Assembly: GCF_024055635.1 (NCBI RefSeq)
Contig: NZ_JAMXMB010000024.1
Span: 1 to 55,952 of the forward strand
Origin: Microbacterium yannicii
GTDB lineage: Bacteria; Actinomycetota; Actinomycetes; Actinomycetales; Microbacteriaceae
Reading direction: 5' to 3'
DNA: 55,952 nucleotides
The notes under the pieces are model-generated. The model was not told the DNA's origin. It saw nothing but the letters and a program-made list of their open reading frames with translations, and ran no database searches. Positions within the stretch are counted from its first letter, which is position 1, and each line of letters opens with the position of its first letter. A program made the translations under genes and the position numbers. Of this stretch, positions 50,702 to 55,952 are shown piece after piece.

Positions 50702-53455
50702 TCAGTCGCGCCCGGTGAGGCCCCAGGCGTCTTCGGAGCCGTCCTCCCCCTCGACCACGGGGTAACCGTCGTACTGGGAGGCCACCGCATCCGCACCGTA
50801 GCGGTCGTCGGCTGCGGGCGCGGGCGGGGCGGCAGCGGGGGCAGGGGCAGGGGCAGGGGCAGGCGCCGGTACGTCCTCGCCGCGCATGCGCGCCAGCACC
50901 GCCGGCAGCTGCTCGACCGTCACCAGCACGTCGCGGGCCTTGGAGCCCTCCGACGGGCCGACGATCTCGCGCGACTCGAGGAGGTCCATGAGCCGGCCCG
51001 CCTTGGCGAACCCGACGCGCAGCTTGCGCTGCAGCATCGACGTCGACCCGAACTGGCTCGAGACCACGAGCTCGGCCGCAGCCAGCAGAAGCTCGAGGTC
51101 GTCGCCGATGTCGGCATCGATCTCCTTCTTCTCGGCCACCGCGGCCACGTCGGCGCGGTACTCGGGACGCGCCTGGTTCGTCACGTGCTTGACGACCGAC
51201 TCGATCTCCTTCTCGCTCACCCACGCGCCCTGCACGCGGATCGCCTTCGACGCGCCCATCGGCAGGAACAGGCCGTCGCCCTGACCGATGAGGCGGTCCG
51301 CGCCGGGCTGGTCGAGGATCACGCGGGAGTCGGTGACGCTCGTCACGGCGAACGCGAGCCGCGAGGGCACGTTCGCCTTGATCAGGCCGGTGACGACGTC
51401 GACCGACGGGCGCTGTGTCGCGAGGACGAGGTGGATGCCACTGGCGCGGGCGAGCTGCGTGATGCGGACGATCGAGTCCTCGACGTCACGGGGCGCGACC
51501 ATCATCAGATCGGCGAGCTCGTCGACGACCACGAGGAGGTACGGGTACGGCTTGAGCACGCGCTCGCTGCCCGGGGGCAGGGTGATCTCCCCCGCGACGA
51601 CGGCCTTGTTGAAGTCGTCGATATGACGGAAGCCGAAGGATGCGAGGTCGTCGTACCTCATGTCCATCTCCTTCACGACCCACTGCAGCGCCTCGGCGGC
51701 TTTCTTGGGGTTCGTGATGATGGGGGTGATGAGATGTGGCACGCCCGCGTAAGAGGTCAGCTCGACGCGCTTGGGGTCGATGAGCACCATGCGCACGTCG
51801 GCCGGCTTGGCGCGCATGAGGAGGCTCGTGATCATCGAGTTGACGAAGCTCGACTTGCCGGAACCGGTCGAGCCGGCGACCAGGAGGTGCGGCATCTTGG
51901 CGAGGTTCGCGACGACATAGCCGCCGCCCACGTCCTTGCCGACGCCGATCGTCATCGGGTGCGTCTGGTTGGCGGCCGCCGTCGAGCGGAGCACGTCGCC
52001 GAGCGTCACGATCTCGCGGTCCGTGTTGGGGATCTCGACGCCGATGGCGCTCTTGCCGGGGATGGGTGCCAGGATGCGCACCTCGTTCGAGGCCACCGCG
52101 TACGCGATGTTGTTCGTGAGCGCGGTGATGCGCTCGACCTTCACGCCGGGGCCGAGGGAGATCTCGTACTGCGTCACGGTCGGGCCGCGCGAGAAGCCGG
52201 TCACGCGGGCGTCGACGGAGAACTGGTCGAGCACGCTCGTGATGGCCCGTACGGTGTCGTCGTTCGCCTGCGAGCGCGCCACGTGCGGCGAGCCGGCGGC
52301 GAGGGCGTGAACCGACGGCAGCCGATAGGGCGCCGAGGGCGAGTCGACCGCCGTGACCGAGCCGATGCCGTCGAGGCCGGGAAGGGTGCCGTCGTCCTCG
52401 ATCACCTGCGCGTCGTCGCGCAGCGAGGTACGCGAGGTGGTGGCAGCCTTCGCCGCCGACAGCACCGCCGGATCGATGACTTCGGTGAGCGCATCCCCGA
52501 CCGGTGCCGGCGGCGGGGTCACCGGCGCCACGATGGCCTGCTCGAAACCACCCTGTGTCGACCCTGCCGTCAGCAGCTCGGTGAGGTCCTGGGATCCGAG
52601 CCCGTTCTCGGGGTCCTTCTCGCGACCGGACTTGTTGCGACGCCAGAACGGGACCGACGGGTCGCCCTGCTCTTCCGCGCTCGCGTCGGCCGCGGCATCC
52701 GTCGCCTTCTCCTCCCGCGGCTCGGCGCCGAACATCCAGGCGTACAGCTCGCCGAGACGGCGCCCGATGCGGTTCGGCGGCGTCTTGGTGATGATCAGGA
52801 TGCTGAGCACGGCCAGCAGCGACAGCACGATGTACGCGCCGACATCGGTGAGCACGAGAGCGAGCGGCTCGCCCAGCATCCAGCCGAACAGCCCGCCCCC
52901 CTCGCTCAGGGCCGGGAGGAGCTCGTTCGGCTGCGGACGGCCGCCGGCGACGTGGCAGAACCCGGCGATCGTGACCAGCAGCAGTCCGAAGCCGATGCCG
53001 ACCCGCCCGTTGTCGTGCACCGACGACGGATGGCGGAACATCCAGCCCGCGAGCATGAGGAGGAGCACCGGCAGCACGAACGCCTCGCGGCCGATCAGCG
53101 CGCCGACCGAATAGGCGCTGATCGTCTTGGCGACCTCGCTGCCGATGAAGAACCACTCGTTGACGGCGCCGGCGACCGCGAGCAGCACGAGCAGGAACGG
53201 AAACCCGTCGCGGCGCTGGTCCTTCTCGAGCGTCTCGGGGCCGAAGGCGCGGAACAGGCCGCCGGTCGCATGGGCGAGACCCAGCCAGGCCCGCACGATG
53301 ACGGGAGGCCGCTCGGGCTGATCGACGTAGCGCTTGGGAGCAGGGGCCGGCTTCGCGGCCGCGGGCTTGCGCGCCGTCGACGCGTTCGAGCGCGCACTGG
53401 AGGAAGCGCTCGAAGACGCGCGCGAACCCTTGGTCGGGCTTGAGCTCCTGGCCAT
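50702..53455 (-). CDS. ftsK: DNA translocase FtsK
   Basis: 917 residues. A Ser/Ala-rich N-terminus is followed by four membrane segments (about residues 85-225), a linker, and the motor with Walker [11 protein letters not shown] and Walker [10 protein letters not shown]. The C-terminal gamma winged helix (about 795-865: [33 protein letters not shown]) reads polar sequences on DNA. It pumps chromosome ends past the division septum. After gamma comes a Pro-Ala tract from a GGGGCA repeat and an acidic tail. The ATG is 6 nt after TACCGT. Confidence 0.97.
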   Translation of the reverse strand: MARSSSPTKGSRASSSASSSARSNASTARKPAAAKPAPAPKRYVDQPERPPVIVRAWLGLAHATGGLFRAFGPETLEKDQRRDGFPFLLVLLAVAGAVNEWFFIGSEVAKTISAYSVGALIGREAFVLPVLLLMLAGWMFRHPSSVHDNGRVGIGFGLLLVTIAGFCHVAGGRPQPNELLPALSEGGGLFGWMLGEPLALVLTDVGAYIVLSLLAVLSILIITKTPPNRIGRRLGELYAWMFGAEPREEKATDAAADASAEEQGDPSVPFWRRNKSGREKDPENGLGSQDLTELLTAGSTQGGFEQAIVAPVTPPPAPVGDALTEVIDPAVLSAAKAATTSRTSLRDDAQVIEDDGTLPGLDGIGSVTAVDSPSAPYRLPSVHALAAGSPHVARSQANDDTVRAITSVLDQFSVDARVTGFSRGPTVTQYEISLGPGVKVERITALTNNIAYAVASNEVRILAPIPGKSAIGVEIPNTDREIVTLGDVLRSTAAANQTHPMTIGVGKDVGGGYVVANLAKMPHLLVAGSTGSGKSSFVNSMITSLLMRAKPADVRMVLIDPKRVELTSYAGVPHLITPIITNPKKAAEALQWVVKEMDMRYDDLASFGFRHIDDFNKAVVAGEITLPPGSERVLKPYPYLLVVVDELADLMMVAPRDVEDSIVRITQLARASGIHLVLATQRPSVDVVTGLIKANVPSRLAFAVTSVTDSRVILDQPGADRLIGQGDGLFLPMGASKAIRVQGAWVSEKEIESVVKHVTNQARPEYRADVAAVAEKKEIDADIGDDLELLLAAAELVVSSQFGSTSMLQRKLRVGFAKAGRLMDLLESREIVGPSEGSKARDVLVTVEQLPAVLARMRGEDVPAPAPAPAPAPAAAPPAPAADDRYGADAVASQYDGYPVVEGEDGSEDAWGLTGRD
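50838..50861. repeat. Hexanucleotide repeat in ftsK
   Basis: Four perfect GGGGCA units; on the coding strand they read as alternating Pro-Ala. A unit of six keeps the frame if the number changes. Confidence 0.85.
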
Positions 53456-53461
53456 CCCCCC

Positions 53462-53484
53462 ACGGTAAGCCGGTTCCCCGACAT
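53462..53484 (-). promoter_or_regulatory. ftsK promoter with PafBC-like element
   Basis: On the minus strand ATGTCGGGG (53476-53484), 8 bp, TACCGT (53462-53467), then 6 nt to the ATG. The arrangement is the same as at recA (ATGTCGGAG-N8-TAACGT). Confidence 0.45.
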
Positions 53485-53543
53485 TCCGCGCCCACCACGC
53501 CGCCTGCCGGCGACCTGCGGCGCGGGCCCGCGGGCGCGGATCG

Positions 53544-54038
53544 TCAGCGCAGGCGCTTCACCATCGTGTCGCGGCCCATGCCGCTGCGGACGACGGCGAA
53601 GCCCTCGCTGCGGTACAGCGACGACGCGAAGTTGCCACGCTCGACGCTCAGGCTGATCCGCGCGTAGCCCGCCGCGCCCGCGTGCTCGCACAGCCGCTGC
53701 AGCAACGCGCGTCCCACGCCGTGCGCGCGCCAGATGGGGCGGACCCCGATGATCAGCTCGGGCACACCCGTGCCGACATAGCCGAACCCGGGCTCGCTGC
53801 GAGGCAGCATCCGGTACCAGGCGGCGCCCACCGGCTCGCCGTTCGCATCCTCCGCCACGAAGCCCGCGTCGCCGGGCCTCAGCCAGCCGGCGACGTAGCG
53901 CCGGTGATCGGCGCCGTCCATGACCTCGTGCCGCGGCCGCGCGCCGCCCGGTCGCCAGTTCGCCGCCTCGACGACCATGTCGCCCAGGAACACGCCGTCG
54001 GCCGCCACAGCGGGGCGGATGCGGAACGAAGAGGCCAC
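53544..54038 (-). CDS. GNAT family N-acetyltransferase
   Basis: 164 residues, single GNAT domain. [23 protein letters not shown] contains the acetyl-CoA loop and [12 protein letters not shown] the C-terminal motif. Substrate unknown. GTG start 7 nt after TAGCAT. It lies between ftsK and rnj, with a compound inverted repeat behind its promoter. Confidence 0.87.
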   Translation of the reverse strand: MASSFRIRPAVAADGVFLGDMVVEAANWRPGGARPRHEVMDGADHRRYVAGWLRPGDAGFVAEDANGEPVGAAWYRMLPRSEPGFGYVGTGVPELIIGVRPIWRAHGVGRALLQRLCEHAGAAGYARISLSVERGNFASSLYRSEGFAVVRSGMGRDTMVKRLR

Positions 54039-54045
54039 GAGGGCG

Positions 54046-54051
54046 ATGCTA
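54046..54051 (-). promoter_or_regulatory. -10 element of the GNAT gene, leaderless type
   Basis: TAGCAT on the minus strand, 7 nt before GTG 54038. Confidence 0.4.
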
Positions 54052-54100
54052 CGGCCCGCGTGTTACGGATCCGTCACGTCCGCGACAACTCCTCACCGTC

Positions 54101-54165
54101 GAAACCGGGGAATCCGCACGAGACCGAGGGCGACACCCTCGGTTTCGGCGAGAATCCCCGGTCTC
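54101..54165. repeat. Nested intergenic hairpins between rnj and the GNAT gene
   Basis: Inner hairpin: CGAGACCGAGGG (54119-54130) and CCCTCGGTTTCG (54137-54148), one mismatch. Outer pair: GAAACCGGGGAATC (54101-54114) and GAATCCCCGGTCTC (54152-54165), a few mismatches. It lies 52 bp past the rnj stop and may terminate rnj. Confidence 0.6.
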
Positions 54166-54216
54166 GGCGACGCGGGGTTCTCCTACGCCTCGATACTCCG
54201 CCTGATGGTGATCTCG

Positions 54217-55893
54217 CTACGCCTCGATCACGAGCGGGACGATCATCGGCCGGCGACGCAGCGACTGGTTGACCCAGCGTCCGATCGTGCGGCGCACGAT
54301 CTGCGACAGGGCGTGCGAATCGCGGACGCCCGACTGGGCCGCCTCGGCGAGCGCCGCAGCGATCTTGGGCTTGACGTCCTCGAAGACGGCGTCGTCCTCC
54401 GCGAAGCCGCGGGCGTGCACCTCCGGACCCGAGATCACCTTGCCGGTCGACGCGTCGACCACGACGATGACCGAGATGAAGCCCTCCTCGCCGAGGATGC
54501 GACGATCCTTGAGGTCGGCATCCGTGATCTCTCCCACGGTCGACCCGTCGACGTAGACGAAGCCCAGGTCGAGCTGGCCCACCATGCGCGCCTCGCCGTC
54601 TCTGAGGTCGATGACGGTGCCGTTCTCCGCGAGGAGGGTGCGCTCGGGCGCGATGCCGGTGTCCTGCGCGAGGCGCGCGTTCGCCATCAGGTGGCGGTAC
54701 TCGCCGTGCACCGGCAGGACGTTCTTCGGCTTCAGGATGTTGTAGCAGTAGAGCAGCTCGCCGGCGGCGGCGTGGCCGGAGACGTGCACCTTGGCGTTGC
54801 CCTTGTGCACGACGTTCGCGCCGAGCTTCGTCAGCCCGTCGATCACGCGGTACACGGCGTTCTCGTTGCCCGGGATGAGGCTCGACGCCAGGATCACGGT
54901 GTCGCCCGGCCCCGGCTCGATCGCGTGGTCGAGGTTAGCCATGCGGCTGAGCACGGCCATCGGCTCGCCCTGCGAGCCGGTCGACATGTAGACGATCCGG
55001 TCGTCGGGCAGGTCGCGCGCCTTCTTGTAGTCGATCAGCACGCCCTCGGGCACGTGCAGGTAGCCGAGGTCCTCGGCGATCGTCATGTTGCGCAGCATGC
55101 TGCGGCCCAGCAGCGCCACCCGACGACCGTGGGCGGCCGCGGCGTCGAGCACCTGCTGCACGCGGTGGACGTGGCTCGAGAAGCTCGCCACGATCACCCG
55201 GCGCGGCGCCTTGCCGATCACCTGATCGAGCACCGGCCCGATCGAGCGCTCCAGCGGCGTGAACCCGGGCACGTCGGCGTTCGTGGAGTCGACGAGGAAC
55301 AGGTCGACCCCCTCCTCCCCCAACCGCGCGAAGGCCCGCAGGTCGGTCAGGCGACCGTCGAGGGGCAGCTGGTCCATCTTGAAGTCACCGGTCGCGAGCA
55401 CCGTGCCTGCGGGCGTGCGGATGGCGACGGCCAGGGCGTCGGGGATCGAGTGGTTCACCGCGATGAACTCGAGCTCGAAGGGCCCGAGGTTCTCGCGCTG
55501 ACCCTCGGCGACCGTGAGGCTGTACGGCCGGATGCGGTGCTCCTTGAGCTTCGCCTCGGTCAGCGCGAGGGTCAGCCCGGAGCCCACGATCGGGATGTCG
55601 CTCTTGAGCTTGAGCAGATACGGCACCGCGCCGATGTGGTCCTCGTGGCCGTGCGTGAGCACGACGCCGACGATGTCGTCGAGGCGGCCCTTGAGGGGCT
55701 CGAAATCCGGCAGGATGAGGTCGACGCCGGGCTGGTGCTCCTCCGGGAAGAGCACGCCGCAGTCCACGACCAGCAGCTTGCCGCCGTATTCGAAGACCGT
55801 CATGTTGCGGCCGACCTCGCCGAGGCCGCCGAGGGGGACGACCCGGAGAGTTCCCGCCTCGAGCTCAGGCGGGTCGTACGGGGTGGTGGGCAT
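54217..55893 (-). CDS. rnj: Ribonuclease J
   Basis: 558 residues, metallo-beta-lactamase/beta-CASP nuclease. Metal ligands lie in LTHGHEDHIGA, with the downstream HSIPDA and GDFKMD motifs; the beta-CASP part includes STGSQGEPMAVLSRM and HVSGHAA. It degrades and matures RNA with endo- and 5'-exonuclease activity. GGAGGAGG precedes the ATG. The N-terminal RNase E-like arginine-rich extension of some actinobacterial forms is absent. Confidence 0.96.
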   Translation of the reverse strand: MPTTPYDPPELEAGTLRVVPLGGLGEVGRNMTVFEYGGKLLVVDCGVLFPEEHQPGVDLILPDFEPLKGRLDDIVGVVLTHGHEDHIGAVPYLLKLKSDIPIVGSGLTLALTEAKLKEHRIRPYSLTVAEGQRENLGPFELEFIAVNHSIPDALAVAIRTPAGTVLATGDFKMDQLPLDGRLTDLRAFARLGEEGVDLFLVDSTNADVPGFTPLERSIGPVLDQVIGKAPRRVIVASFSSHVHRVQQVLDAAAAHGRRVALLGRSMLRNMTIAEDLGYLHVPEGVLIDYKKARDLPDDRIVYMSTGSQGEPMAVLSRMANLDHAIEPGPGDTVILASSLIPGNENAVYRVIDGLTKLGANVVHKGNAKVHVSGHAAAGELLYCYNILKPKNVLPVHGEYRHLMANARLAQDTGIAPERTLLAENGTVIDLRDGEARMVGQLDLGFVYVDGSTVGEITDADLKDRRILGEEGFISVIVVVDASTGKVISGPEVHARGFAEDDAVFEDVKPKIAAALAEAAQSGVRDSHALSQIVRRTIGRWVNQSLRRRPMIVPLVIEA

Positions 55894-55907
55894 TGTGAAG
55901 CCTCCTC

Positions 55908-55925
55908 CGGATGCCGCGGCATCCG
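55908..55925. repeat. Perfect 18-bp palindrome upstream of rnj
   Basis: CGGATGCCGCGGCATCCG, the same palindrome as inside argB (9703-9720). On the minus strand it ends 2-3 bp from the rnj ribosome binding site. About 20 bp of open frame beyond it (to the window end) stops at 55930-55932 and may be the end of the preceding gene, too short to identify. Confidence 0.75.
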
Positions 55926-55952
55926 TTCATCAGCGTGCCGTCGCCGCATCGG

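Noticed and set aside
55926..55952. End of a preceding gene (often dapA before rnj)
   Set aside because: Only about 20 bp of open frame before two consecutive stops; too short to support a call.

Overview
The window is high-GC DNA with dense genes, many stop/start overlaps of the ATGA or GTGA type, and almost exclusive use of G or C in third codon positions. Gene content and order point to an actinobacterium of the Microbacteriaceae, most like Microbacterium: rnj-ftsK-pgsA-cinA-clgR-DUF3046-recA-recX-miaB-miaA, a lexA gene divergent from a LysM gene, priA in place of a plain hisA, and gluABCD. I see no tRNA, rRNA, prophage, transposase, CRISPR array or replication origin. It reads as ordinary core chromosome, so the interest lies in details of regulation, repeats and one odd paralogue.

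Layout. 1-6000: udgX, a DUF4184 membrane gene, tyrS, a SatD-like gene with a membrane partner, and argH. 6070-12545: arginine operon argC-argJ-argB-argD-argF, all joined by 4-bp overlaps and followed by a membrane acyltransferase-like gene (argG and argR are not in the window). 12861-17619: an NAD-dependent epimerase, then pheS-pheT. 17684-21136: gluA-gluB-gluC-gluD, an ABC importer for glutamate or a related amino acid. 21226-23501: an rRNA methyltransferase and the infC-rpmI-rplT translation operon. 23803-25658: DUF1844 protein and a PLP-dependent decarboxylase. 25839-29789: hisC-hisB-hisH-priA-sseB. 29868-32936: the LysM/lexA SOS pair and a large membrane protein. 32933-38566: metF-metE and, divergently, an S9 peptidase. 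38707-41872: hflX, an RsmC-like methyltransferase and dapF. 41983-43638: a stand-alone cytochrome b (QcrB) paralogue. 43625-48585: miaB-miaA-GNAT and recA-recX. 48866-55893: DUF3046, clgR, cinA, pgsA, ftsK, a GNAT gene and RNase J.

How it fits together. The metabolic blocks (arg, his, met, dapF, glutamate uptake) supply amino acids. tyrS, pheST, infC-rpmI-rplT, the RNA methyltransferases, miaA and miaB serve translation. recA, recX, lexA and the LysM protein form the SOS response: I can place LexA-type boxes in front of recA and between lexA and the LysM gene, the latter covering the -10 of a near-consensus promoter. recA and ftsK also share a second promoter element resembling the mycobacterial PafBC (RecA-independent damage) motif. 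Fourteen genes have a TANNNT -10 hexamer only 6-9 nt before the start codon, so leaderless transcription looks common.

The most unusual item is the cytochrome b paralogue at 41983-43638. It aligns along its length with actinobacterial QcrB, but both histidines that should hold the high-potential heme bH are replaced (Gln140 and Arg241), while the two bL histidines remain. Other points are an infC gene that can only start at ATC, two repeat elements recruited into coding sequence (inside argC and at the start of the acyltransferase gene), and two convergent gene pairs that share a CTAG as both stop codons.
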